The position numbers and the translations under genes are program-made. The notes under the pieces were generated by a model. The model had not been told where the DNA came from. It did not search any database and saw only the letters and a program-made list of their open reading frames with translations. Positions 53,853 through 62,424 of a stretch of 64,000 nucleotides of DNA are shown here, piece by piece (the stretch's first letter is position 1; every line of letters starts with the position of its first letter). The stretch comes from Plasmodiophora brassicae (Eukaryota > Endomyxa > Phytomyxea > Plasmodiophorida > Plasmodiophoridae), in NCBI GenBank assembly GCA_039704465.1, contig JASFAU010000014.1, positions 372,001 through 436,000 of the forward strand, written 5' to 3'.

Positions 53853-54426
53853 TTATGTTTCTTCTTCATCCGTTTCGTCTTCGGTCTCCTGCTCTGCATC
53901 GGTGTCGTCCTCAGTGGACGCCTCCTCTTTGATGTCCGGCCGGGGTACGTATGGCTTCTTTCGTATGATCTGGGCGTTCGTTAGGAAGCGATCTAACCGG
54001 GGCAATGGGAATGGCCAGGTAGCGGCATCGTACCTCTGAGTAATGTCGCTCGCAGTAGGCGAGTCGGTAGACGCGTTCGGCACAGTTGGGCTCGACGCAT
54101 CGCATGGCCAGGCGCGGCGCCGCACCGCTGTCGCTGTCACTGGATTCGTCGGCGGACGACGCCTCCGTTGCTGCTGCATGGATCGCGCGCAGGTGCTCGT
54201 CGAAGTGCTTCGCGCAGAGGCCCGTTGCATCGTCTACCTTGTCGAGGCCGCACTCCCGAAACGTGCAACTGTGCGATAGATGGGCGAGCACCTCGGACGT
54301 CGTCCTGCCGGCCGTCTCCACCGGCACCTGCCCGTTCTTCACGCGATACTCGTTATAGTACCCCACGACGCCTGCGATCTTGTCGTCGATCGTCGACAGC
54401 ACTCGCTCATGCTGACGGCGGCTCAT
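53853..54426 (-). CDS. Small protein with paired C3H-type zinc-binding motifs
   Basis: From MSRRQHERVLSTIDDKIAGV it shows a coiled N-terminal helix, then two metal-binding-like motifs: CTFRECGLDKVDDATGLCAK with H, and CVEPNCAERVYRLAYCERHY. The C-x4-C-x(n)-C-x2-H pattern, repeated, resembles the KANSL2/INO80D type (zf-C3Hc3H). An acidic tail (EEASTEDDTDAEQETEDETD) is in another frame and probably joined by an intron near 54050-54010. If it is an INO80D/KANSL2 relative it would be a chromatin-complex subunit, which fits the INO80 gene in this window only thematically. Moderate confidence. Confidence 0.5.
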
Positions 54427-54506
54427 CTCGCCGCCAGCGCGTTGCTATTGGCACGCGCCCCCCTCAGACTGGATAACCCGAGCAGTGTACTTTCATCAGA
54501 TGAATC

Positions 54507-55379
54507 TCAGAAGATCGGGCTGCCGGGCGCAGTGAACTCCTCTCGATCCAGCTTCTTGAACGCGATCAGGCTGTCGAACAGCCACTTGACGTCGACCGTG
54601 CCGGTGGACGGGCCGGCACCGATGCAAACGCTGGCGTCGGCGGGTTTCTGCACGATCTGGGCACCGCACGCCAGGAACAGCTCCTGGATCGTCTGTTTCG
54701 GCGGCTCGACGTCATCGTCGACAAACACCAGCTCGCCAGCGAACATGCCACGGTGGTCGCCGTCGGCGTTGGCCAGCCGTGACGCCTTCCCCGGGAGGTC
54801 GTCGAACTCGAACGACTCCGGCGGGAGCCACTTGCCCGCCTGCAGCGATTGCAGGATCCAGTCGCTGGACAGGATCCAGGCGCCCCTGGCGATGGCGTAG
54901 AACACTTTCACGGTTCGGGCCGCCTTGCCGACGACCAGATGCGTGAAATCGACGCTGTCGCATACGGCGTACCCGGGCAGGTTCTTGGCGAGGTCCTCGG
55001 CGGCGTCCCTCACGAAATCATCGACCTGGGACAGCGCTATCGAGCACTGCTTCTTCGTTGTCGTCTTCCGCCGTGCCTCCTTCTTGCCCGATGGTTTCGC
55101 TTCGTCGTCGGACACCGCTTTGACGTACGGCGCGCGCTTGGGCTCGGGTCTCGCCGCCGCCTCGTCGTCGACGCCCGGGCACTGGTTCTCGTCATTCGCT
55201 GCGGGTTCGGCATTGCCCTCGGCGGCAGCGCTGCCCTCTGCAGGGCGCTTGCGACTCCCGGCCTGCTTCGACGTCGCTTTCCGCTTGCTGTCCGTTGCCG
55301 GCTTAGCAGACGCCGCCCTCTTGTTCGTCGCGCTGGACGCCGCCGCCGTTGCATCGATTATGTACTGGTCAGGGGCCAC
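54507..55379 (-). CDS. Tandem BRCT-domain protein
   Basis: One exon, 290 residues. The first 110 residues are basic, low-complexity and Ala/Lys-rich (nuclear). A tandem BRCT follows: first repeat with FTHLVVGKAARTVKVFYAIA, RGAWILSSDWILQSLQAGKW (conserved Trp of alpha3) and LPPESFEF; second with GMFAGELVFVDDDVEPPKQT, LFLACGAQIVQKPADASVCI and VDVKWLFDSLIAFKKL. The layout resembles MCPH1, PTIP or BRCA1 C-termini, which bind phosphoserine peptides in the damage response. I cannot choose among them. Confidence 0.8.
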   Translation of the reverse strand: MAPDQYIIDATAAASSATNKRAASAKPATDSKRKATSKQAGSRKRPAEGSAAAEGNAEPAANDENQCPGVDDEAAARPEPKRAPYVKAVSDDEAKPSGKKEARRKTTTKKQCSIALSQVDDFVRDAAEDLAKNLPGYAVCDSVDFTHLVVGKAARTVKVFYAIARGAWILSSDWILQSLQAGKWLPPESFEFDDLPGKASRLANADGDHRGMFAGELVFVDDDVEPPKQTIQELFLACGAQIVQKPADASVCIGAGPSTGTVDVKWLFDSLIAFKKLDREEFTAPGSPIF

Positions 55380-55563
55380 GACACACGCCTGCTGATGGCA
55401 TCTAACCCCGGCGGGCGGTCAGTGCAACGCCTAGCGAAACGGGGCAGACGGGTTTCGTTTACGCGAGGACCCATGCAGGCGAGACGACAGACGCGCCGGT
55501 GACTTTGGCGCGGCGCAGGACGTTCGCCGCTGTGCCATCTGTACACGACGTTGGTTAGCGCAC

Positions 55564-55749
55564 CTAGCCCCGATCGCCGCCCCGCGCCCCGGACGTCGCA
55601 CCCTGCCAGACGACGAACGACACGTTGCTGTCCATGCGCTGCACGACCTCGACGTCCTCGATCTGCTCCAGCAGGTCCTCCAGGGCGGTGCGCGACCCGG
55701 GCCCGGCGCCCTCGTCGTCCGCGACGCAGACCAGGACGCGCGTCGCCAT
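55564..55749 (-). CDS. Possible small protein (61 aa)
   Basis: MATRVLVCVADDEGAGPGSR opens a frame with a beta-alpha character (ALEDLLEQIEDVEVVQRMD, NVSFVVWQG). GC-rich third positions fit the neighbours. No family recognised. It could be a fragment of a larger spliced gene. Confidence 0.35.
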   Translation of the reverse strand: MATRVLVCVADDEGAGPGSRTALEDLLEQIEDVEVVQRMDSNVSFVVWQGATSGARGGDRG

Positions 55750-55947
55750 GGCGTACGTCCGTACCGTTCGGGGTCGCTTCGCCAGTCGCCGCGCGCGCTA
55801 CGAACTGCGCCGAGCGCTCCCGAAGCAATGCGCTGACACCTGATAACGATCTACATAGGTAGTAGCGCGTAAGTACACGTTCAGCAGGGGTGCCTCCTGC
55901 GGTGCACAGAGCAGATGCGGAGACAGGAACGCGCCGATGTGTAATTA

Positions 55948-56982
55948 TCAGAAGGCATGATGGCCCAGGCCAGGGGCCTCGTGGACGACGACGGGGTCGT
56001 GCTCGACGACGTACGGGTCGTGGAGGACCTGGACGGGCTCCTCGTCAACGACGGTCTGGTGGTGCGTTATGAACGGTTCGTGGACGTGCGTCTCGTCGTA
56101 GTGCACGATGGGGACGCTGTCGACGTGCTCGACGGTTTGGAACTCGCCCAGCCCGTGATCGAACAGGTCGCCGCCGCCCATGAAGTGCCCGTCGTACGCG
56201 AGATGCCCGTCGACCATGTCGCCATGATTGAGGTAATCGTCGTGCAGGCCGTCGTGCAGATGGTACCCTTCGTGCATGTCCCCGTGCATATGGTGCTCAT
56301 CGTGAACGCCGTCGTGCACATGCCCATCGTAGTCCCCATGCATCAGATGCCCGTCGTGGAGATCGTCATCCATATGGTACCCGTCATGCATCATGTGCCC
56401 ATCGTGCATATCGCCATGCATCATGTGCCCATCGTGCATATCGCCATGCATCATGTGCCCATCGTGCATATCGCCATGCATCATGTGCCCATCGTGCATA
56501 TCGCCATGCATCAGGTGCCCATCGTCCATATCGCCATGCATCATATGCCCATCGTGCATATCGCCGTGCATCAGATGCCCATCGTGCATATCGCCATGCA
56601 TCAGATCGCCATCGTGCATACGGTGGCCATCAATCATGCCGCCGTGCCCGAGGTGCCCGTCGTACGGGATGTGGCCATCCACCATGTCGCCATGTACGAC
56701 GCCGCCTTCGTGCATGAAAGCGTCCCCGTCGTGCAAGGCTTCTTCGTGTGCCAGTTCATGCCCGACAACGCCATGATGGCCGAGCATCCCGGCATCACCG
56801 TGCATATCATGGTGGCCATCGCCGATCACGCCGTGGTGCATATCATGCATGCCGCCAACGACAACGGGTTCGTGCACGCCATGATCGAGGTGAAGGTCGT
56901 CCTGGAGCACATTAACAGCATGGTGCTGGCCTATCGCGCACCCAGCTAGGGCAACGGCCAGTAACGCAAGCGCACCGCTCAT
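55948..56982 (-). CDS. Secreted histidine/aspartate/methionine-rich repeat protein
   Basis: One exon, 344 residues. Signal peptide MSGALALLAVALAGCAIGQH. The mature protein is about one quarter His with many Asp, Gly and Met. The central part repeats the decapeptide HGDMHDGHMM (8 close copies, more degenerate ones around). Such His/Met/Asp spacing suggests binding of copper, zinc or nickel, by analogy with other His-rich secreted proteins; this is inference. The last 60 residues have another composition (HYDETHVHEPFITHHQTVVD, EPVQVLHDPYVVEHDPVVV) and match the C-terminus of the protein at 60708-61448. The plus strand is also open throughout, a by-product of the repeat. Confidence 0.8.
   Translation of the reverse strand: MSGALALLAVALAGCAIGQHHAVNVLQDDLHLDHGVHEPVVVGGMHDMHHGVIGDGHHDMHGDAGMLGHHGVVGHELAHEEALHDGDAFMHEGGVVHGDMVDGHIPYDGHLGHGGMIDGHRMHDGDLMHGDMHDGHLMHGDMHDGHMMHGDMDDGHLMHGDMHDGHMMHGDMHDGHMMHGDMHDGHMMHGDMHDGHMMHDGYHMDDDLHDGHLMHGDYDGHVHDGVHDEHHMHGDMHEGYHLHDGLHDDYLNHGDMVDGHLAYDGHFMGGGDLFDHGLGEFQTVEHVDSVPIVHYDETHVHEPFITHHQTVVDEEPVQVLHDPYVVEHDPVVVHEAPGLGHHAF
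56387..56625. repeat. 30-bp tandem repeat inside the histidine-rich gene
   Basis: About eight copies of ATCGTGCATATCGCCATGCA-type 30-bp units, in phase with the frame, near-identical at 56401-56520 and diverging outward. Confidence 0.95.
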
Positions 56983-57391
56983 CGGTGAACGCCGACTAAC
57001 GTCTCAGTAACGCGAATTCCAACACCGATATCGGTCTGGCTACTTTGACATATCCAGTGACTGGACCGGCCTTCGTGAGTCATCATCATCCAGGTTCTGG
57101 ACGTGAATCACGGTTTTGTCGACGCTGTTAACCTGGGTGCCGCAGTGTGGCCGCGAAGGTTGCCGGCGTACAGCTGCTACGTACCTATGTAGGTAGACCA
57201 CTTTTCCAGGCGGGTACCCCGTTTACGAAGTGATGCGGGCCGATCGTGAGGGTTTCCGCCCGCGGAGTTCGGACATCTGCGCAATCCCCGTGAGCCGTGC
57301 GTGACCTGCTGCCGCCTGCGGCCTGCCGCGCGCCTGAGCCGAACACGACTTCTGCGGCGGGTCGGCGCGTGTAGCCCTGATCGGACCCCGC
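56983..57391. other. Intergenic region, no gene seen
   Basis: Promoter side of the histidine-rich gene and left flank of the transposon. A 74-codon minus-strand frame here has no protein-like character. Confidence 0.4.
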
Positions 57392-57414
57392 GAACGTACA
57401 ATTATTGTACGTTC
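57392..57414. repeat. Palindrome GAACGTACAA-TTA-TTGTACGTTC
   Basis: Perfect 10-bp arms around a TTA centre; outermost left copy of the five-copy set. Confidence 0.95.
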
Positions 57415-57599
57415 AACTTTGACCCATCGGAAATTTTTTGTGTCTTGACGAAAATCGCCGTTGTTTCTCCCTGAGATAAACAGCGTCCCACACAGTATGC
57501 CTTTGAAAGAACGAGAAAATTACATCACTGGTAAAGAAGGAACTCGATGTCGAAAATTGGCCAAATCAGGTCACCCCGGGGTCGGCTTATTTTAGCTAT

Positions 57600-57648
57600 C
57601 GTACAACTATTGTACGCTCAAGGGGGGAACGTACAATAATTGTACGTT
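57600..57648. repeat. Two palindromes: CGTACAA-CTA-TTGTACG and GAACGTACAA-TAA-TTGTACGTT
   Basis: Two copies 10 bp apart, at 57600-57616 and 57627-57648, about 200 bp inside the left end. Confidence 0.95.
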
Positions 57649-57715
57649 GGGAATGCGGTGACAAATGAGTGAATTGGAAAGAGTTCATTGAGTTCAAACA
57701 GATCCGATTGATCGC

Positions 57716-59400
57716 TTACGACCCCGGCGGCTTGACTGTGCGGGCTCTTCTCGCCTGCGAATCGTCCTGGACGAGTGGAATAACTCGTAGCAGGTTTTTT
57801 CTGCGACTGTGCTTGGTCGAGCACAGGTTGACCGTGCAGGATTGGCAATAGCTCGTGGTACGGCCACCGCAGACGACACACGAACGAGATGGCCCGCTCC
57901 CCGACCAATGGGTAAGGTCGTTGCTGATGGTCAATCGGAACGTTGCCATGTCTGCCCTGTTAAAAAGCCGAGCTTGTTGTAGCGCGGTACGCGCGGAGGG
58001 TCCAGACCGCTCGGCCTGGCAATGCAGGCTTCTCCCACGACGAGTTCTCCCGACGTCATTCTCTGCGAGGGGCCCAGTGTGTGGCGACGTCACAGAGGAA
58101 GTCGCTGAATGATTTCTGGTAATTGAGGAACGCCTTCCACTTATGATAGCTGCTGAAATCGGAGCACATGTCCGAATTCAGAAGCAGGTGATGTAGCATG
58201 TGGGCGTTCAGCAACGACGACATGATAAACCGGACGTTAATGAAACCTCTCGGCGTCAGGGACCGGAAGTCGACCTTGACGTTCTTCAGTTGCCGCGAAC
58301 GACATCCTGGCCGCCTTTGCAGTGGTTCCACATGGACACCACGTGGGGAACAACGTCGTGGAGAGGCGGAAGCGCTTGACCTTCCTCCCTTCGTTTCAGT
58401 ATTGCACTCGCGAGATCGCGCCAAAGCGTGAACGTTGATGCGTCAACAGCATGACCGAAGACGTGCGGCGGATAGCTTGCAAGTGCTCTTTCCGTCAGCA
58501 ACGGCTGCAGTTCGGCATCTAGGCGGGCGATCATTGCTTGGTACTGCTGCAGACATTCCGGGCTGAACGATACAAGCGCCGCGTAGACGATCGTTTGGCC
58601 TGATGCATTAACGAACAGCGCTGTGTTGCACGTTGTCGTCGCGCAGTGGTGCAGCAACTGTCCACGATACGCGGCCGTCCAGACGGTCGTCTTGAACAGG
58701 GAGAGCGAGCGTCGAATTCGAACATGCGACAGCTGTCACCGACGATGTCCCTGGCGCTCTGCAATCGCGATCTGGCCTCGCGTTCCGTCGAGTTCTCCGT
58801 CACCGTCTTGAACTCCTGCAATCGCGATCTGGCCTCGCGTTCCGTCGAGTTCTCCGTCGCCGTCTTGAACTCAATCACGCAGACAAGCGACGATACAACG
58901 ACGTCATCGACGACTCTGTGGAGAACAGTGGCCCCATCGATGGACGTCGCCAGAACGGGAACTTCGCGGCTCTGAAGGAGACCGCGATGAACGATTTCGC
59001 CGTTCGCGACAGACCAACCGCTGCCGTATATGCCCATCCAGGAAGAAAGCGCCGTCGAGATGTGAACCTCGTTGGCGGATCCCACTTTCATTCCTGGGCT
59101 TCGAACGGGCTTCATGAACCATAGCTTCAGCAGCTTGGTCATGAGCTTGACGCTGGCCATCGATTCGAAAATGCGGTCAACCAGTACCGGCTTGGGGGCG
59201 GACGAGACACGCGTTAAGTTCAGGGACGCCGCCAAGTCCTTCAGCTCATGGACGGTCTTTGCGTTAAGCTCGTCTCGAGTAAACTCAACGATCGGCGGTT
59301 CCTCGGCGTCATCAGCAATGTCAATGTACAGGCTGTGCAGAAGCTCAATCTCTCCTTCAGTGAGCGACCGAGCGAATGCACGGACGACAGTTGCTGCCAA
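57716..59400 (-). pseudogene. SAP - PD-(D/E)XK-like nuclease - piggyBac-like C-terminus, frame-broken
   Basis: Read 59400 to 57716. Segment 1 (59400-58531): a SAP-like DNA-binding motif (LNAKTVHELKDLAASLNLTR ... VDRIFESM), then a YqaJ-like nuclease: MKVGSANEVHISTALSSWM, VPVLATSIDGA (metal Asp) and VCVIEFKT (E-x-K). Segment 2, other frame: KTTVWTAAYRGQLLHHCATT and LFVNASGQTIVYAALVSFSP continue this fold, then VSMWNHCKGGQDVV. Segment 3, third frame: QLKNVKVDFRSLTPRGFINV and SSLLNAHMLHHLL. Segment 4: a Cys-rich end, CVVCGGRTTSYCQSCTVNLC. KGGxD before a helical region and a terminal Cys-rich finger is the piggyBac C-terminal pattern, where that Asp is catalytic. Frame changes near 58705, 58297 and 58080 mean the copy is dead or, less likely, spliced. 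Confidence 0.55.
58761..58874. repeat. Two-copy 57-bp tandem duplication
   Basis: GCAATCGCGATCTGGCCTCG starts at 58761 and again at 58818. The copies differ by one or two bases and keep the frame, doubling a 19-residue segment that contains the E-x-K (EFKT) of the nuclease-like domain. Confidence 0.95.
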
Positions 59401-59592
59401 AGTCGATGTGACCTTCGAGCAGCCAGTGCGAACGATGTGCGCTCACACCGACTCGACAACCACAGAATGGAGAAGCCCAGTTTTCTGCAGGGGCTAAATA
59501 TAACGTGCATGCTGGCGAGTGATCTGATTTACTGTGCACACAACGCTGTGGTTCCTTCACAATCCAGCTTTGAAAATTGCAGGATTTGGCCA

Positions 59593-59681
59593 GCGAACGT
59601 ACAATAATTGTACGTTCGCCTCAATTGGGCTCAGGTCCGTGATTGCCCAAAAATGCGCGAACGTACAATTATTGTACGCTC
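59593..59681. repeat. Right-end palindrome pair
   Basis: GCGAACGTACAA-TAA-TTGTACGTTCGC (59593-59619) and GCGAACGTACAA-TTA-TTGTACGCTC (59657-59681), matching the left-end set. Confidence 0.95.
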
Positions 59682-59746
59682 CCGCGATCAGGGGTAGCTC
59701 AGTTGTCATTTTGGGTCGTTGCCCGTGTCGGCTGCAGCAGTAGGGG

Positions 59747-60594
59747 ATGGGGTTGCCAGCACGGACGTCGTCGTCGGCGGCGGCGGCGGCGGACGTCGCC
59801 GGGGCGTCGACGCCGATCCGCATCCAGATCGGGCATCAGGAGGTTGCCCGGATCGTTGAGGAGATCGACAACATCTACGCCATGGCGCATTCGGAATGGC
59901 TCTGCGCCAGGCCGATTGCAGGGTTCCTGTGCCTTCAGCTTGGATATGTACTGGGGCACCCCCAAAGCTGTGTACAAGGTCGTTCATTTACAGTTTGTCG
60001 ATGTGTAGGAGAATGTTGATGAGCTGGAAGATGCCCTGAATGCGTCGTTTGAGGATTTCATCCGCGTCCTGCCGAATCTTGAGACGGCCATGCTGATGAG
60101 CAATGACAACAGCGGCGTCGAACAGTTGCACTTCCGCGTTGTTCCCGAACCGCCCCGCGAGCAGTGGACGCCAACCGAGATGACGTATCGGGTCGAAGAG
60201 CGCGACCAGCTGTGGAATGTATTCATGAAGTCGACCGTGGCGCGTATCGAAATTCCTGAGGTAACGTATATACGTTTACAGATGCGATGTGGTCACGTCG
60301 TGTAATAATACCGCGATGAACAGATTGGTTTCGAGATTTCCGCCGATGGGCGCCGCCGCATCGACACAATCTGGAACTTCCTGGCAGCGTCCGCTTTCGA
60401 CCTGGACGCGTACATGAATGCAAACGCCGCTACCCAGACGGATGATGAAGCCGAGACGATGCGAGCGTGTGTCGCCAGCCTGGGTGCCCTGCGAGACCTG
60501 GAACGACCATGGACGATGGTCGTTAACGACCCGAGCGGATCGTCTCGCTTTGTCGACATGACGGGCGTCACGGTCAAGAGACTGGAGCAATAGA
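59747..60594 (+). CDS. ZPR1-domain-like protein lacking the zinc finger
   Basis: Exons joined at a TGTAG acceptor near 60009 and by removing GTAACG...AACAG (about 60261-60326). Exon 1: GHQEVARIVEEIDNIYAMAH. Exon 2: NVDELEDALNASFEDFIRVL, then EMTYRVEERDQLWNVFMKST with VARIEIPE, joined to IGFEISADGRRRIDTIWNFL and later LERPWTMVVNDPSGSSRF. These match in order the ZPR1 A-domain pattern: Y-x-L-x-V-x-x-x-x-DL-N-R-x-x-x-KS-x-x-A-x-x-x-IPE-x-x-x-EI ... TTVEGLL ... PFT-x-x-x-DPSGNS. The CxxC...CxxC finger that should precede it is absent. ZPR1 is an eEF1A folding chaperone; this paralogue-like form may have changed its role. Confidence 0.6.
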
Positions 60595-60707
60595 CATCAA
60601 TGCCAGTGTTCCCATTGCATGTGTAACTGACTCAAGTAAGCGATTGCTGCTCGAGTCGGAGAGATTGACAGAGGCGAATAGGATTCCCGTTTACTCAGCA
60701 CGACAGA

Positions 60708-61448
60708 TCACTGCGGTGGACGGAACGCGAACGGCCGCGACTCTTCCCTGATGACGGGATCGTGACGGACGACGATCGGGGCATACTCGATCTCGACCGG
60801 CTCCTGTTCCACAACGGTCTGCCGATGCGTCACATCCGGCTGGTGAACCCGCAACTCGGCGTAGTGCTCCACCGGCGTCTCATCAACGTCGATCACAGGC
60901 GTAACGTCCATCATCGGCTCCCCTTCTGGCGTTGAATGCGCCCAGCCTTCGCCTCCATCTTTTCTGCGGTTGGACGTGCTTGTTCGCGTGTTCGCCTTCT
61001 TCCGTCGCATTCCTTCGTCGTCATTGGCGATCTCTGAGTCATCACCAGCGACCCTTCGCTGTTCGACCTTTTCTCCAGCGTGTTCATGGTCAGTCGTCGG
61101 CCAGCCGTCACCGTGGCCCTGTCCGCCATCTCGTCTCGCGCCAGCATGCTTTGTCATTCGCTTGTGGCTGTCCATGTCGTCATCGTCGCCAATGAGGTTC
61201 GCCGGCAGCGGCTTCGAATGATGCGGGTGAATCATGGTGATGCCATCGTTCTCGCGGTGCGACGCCCTGTCTGCCATGTCGACGGGCCTGCTGCCTGATC
61301 GCGTGTGCCCACCGTCGTCTTCGTGGTTGTGCCCGTGGGAGTTCGCGTTCGCTGGCAACGTTCGCGAATCGCCGTGTTCATGCCCGGTGGCAATGGTGGC
61401 CATCCCGAGGGCGAGCGCAGCAGCGATCAGCAATGACGACGACGTCAT
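60708..61448 (-). CDS. Secreted histidine-containing protein sharing a C-terminal module with the 55948-56982 gene
   Basis: From MTSSSLLIAAALALGMATIA a signal peptide is clear, cut before HEHGDSR. The body is hydrophilic, with His, Asp, Lys and Arg (NANSHGHNHEDDGGH). The C-terminal 60 residues read TPVIDVDETPVEHYAELRVH, QPDVTHRQTVVEQEPVEIEY, APIVVRHDPVIREESRPF. Aligned with the other gene the shared pattern is HYxExxVHxPxxTHxQTVV then xxEPVxxxxxPxVVxHDPV. So the two are paralogues with different repeat bodies. Function unknown; metal binding and extracellular location are inferred. Confidence 0.7.
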   Translation of the reverse strand: MTSSSLLIAAALALGMATIATGHEHGDSRTLPANANSHGHNHEDDGGHTRSGSRPVDMADRASHRENDGITMIHPHHSKPLPANLIGDDDDMDSHKRMTKHAGARRDGGQGHGDGWPTTDHEHAGEKVEQRRVAGDDSEIANDDEGMRRKKANTRTSTSNRRKDGGEGWAHSTPEGEPMMDVTPVIDVDETPVEHYAELRVHQPDVTHRQTVVEQEPVEIEYAPIVVRHDPVIREESRPFAFRPPQ

Positions 61449-61715
61449 GTTGGGCAAGATCCAGGCGCACACTGCAGCAGTTGGAAATCAGCGACGAAAC
61501 TCGCACTGAACGTTCGTTGAGCAACATCACGCTCAGCCGTGGCGGAAGTTGCTGACGGTGACTCACGCCAGCGCACGTGAGTCATCAGCCTGAACCGTGC
61601 TTCCGCTGTGGTCTGTAACGCGCCTGGGCCGTTTCGTGTTTCTGACAGCCAACGACAGGGATGAGGCCTGCGAGCAGGAGGTGGACATGAGTCCAAGCGC
61701 CTGCAAGTCAGGACG

Positions 61716-61941
61716 ATGTGGGCGCTGGAAGCGTCATCGTTCGGAACTCGCGTCAGCCACGGCATCCACCACAACGACTCCAGCACCATTCACTTCGACA
61801 TTGAGGGTACCCGTTCTCCGCGGGAGTTGCTTTCGATGTGGGACCGCCAGCGCGGGAACGACGACAATGCGAACATCGCGATGAAGTCGCTGACGTTTGT
61901 GACCGGTCGAGTGCAATACGCCGCTACGACGACACGTGTCC
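61716..61941 (+). CDS. Possible coding fragment upstream of tRNA-Arg
   Basis: MWALEASSFGTRVSHGIHHN continues as IHFDIEGTRSPRELLSMWDR and MKSLTFVTGRVQYAATTT with GC-rich third positions, then reads into the tRNA. No family known. It may be the remains of an exon. Confidence 0.2.
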
Positions 61942-62016
61942 AGCTCCTGTGGCCCAATGGTCAAGGCGCGTGCCTACGGAGCACGAGATTCCGAGTTCGA
62001 ATCTCGGCAGGGGCTG
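61942..62016 (+). tRNA. tRNA-Arg (ACG)
   Basis: Acceptor AGCTCCT pairs with AGGGGCT (one G-T pair), anticodon stem CGTGC/GCACG with loop CTACGGA giving anticodon ACG, T arm CCGAG-TTCGAAT-CTCGG. Discriminator G, no intron, no encoded CCA. Confidence 0.93.
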
Positions 62017-62424
62017 TCCTTTGTTTTGCTGCGTCACGACGTCAGCCGTGAAGATATTCCTGTCTACCTATTTACAACAGTCGGCGGGAACTTCACGTCG
62101 TGCAGTGTGCCGCGGGTGCGTCACCCAAACCAAATGTTACATTTCATGTTCTTGTTGCTCCTTGGGTCCTGCTTGCACGGCTTCTCGGCGGGCGGCACGT
62201 TCGTCCGGTCGAAGTACCTCGACATGCTGTTCGTGCAGACGTACGACGTCGAGTCGTATCCGAGAACGACGCCTCGTGGCGGCTCCTTGGCTCGCGTCAC
62301 CAAACGTGCCGCGCTATGCGATCCCGCAAGCGCCGTCCCGCTGCTCGTGTCTTGGTCGCGTTGGCGATTCGATCCGCGATTGAAGAACGCCCGCGGCCCA
62401 AACTCTTGTCGCGCTGTCCAGAAT
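62017..62424. other. Region without a supported gene
   Basis: About 400 bp between tRNA-Arg and the end of the repeat protein gene. A plus-strand frame starting near 62149 (MLHFMFLLLLGSCLHGFSAG) looks like a signal peptide but is followed by sequence with no protein character. Confidence 0.35.

Larger units (their letters stand above)
57392..59681 (-). mobile_element. Degenerate DNA transposon with palindromic end repeats
   Basis: About 2.3 kb. Five copies of a palindrome built on CGTACAA-NNN-TTGTACG cluster at the two ends (57392-57414, 57600-57616, 57627-57648; 59593-59619, 59657-59681). The interior has one frame-broken minus-strand protein. Base composition at the left end (AAATTTTTTG) is richer in A/T than neighbouring genes. 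The outermost copies can serve as terminal inverted repeats of about 20 bp. No target duplication was identified. Confidence 0.6.

Noticed and set aside
56387..56625. CRISPR-like array of 30-bp repeats
   Set aside because: Units are contiguous with no unique spacers, are coding, and the DNA is eukaryotic.
55957..56949. Long plus-strand frame of HVPIVHIAM-type repeats opposite the histidine-rich gene
   Set aside because: It is the antisense of a 30-bp repeat whose period is a multiple of three. The minus strand has the signal peptide and the paralogous C-terminus.
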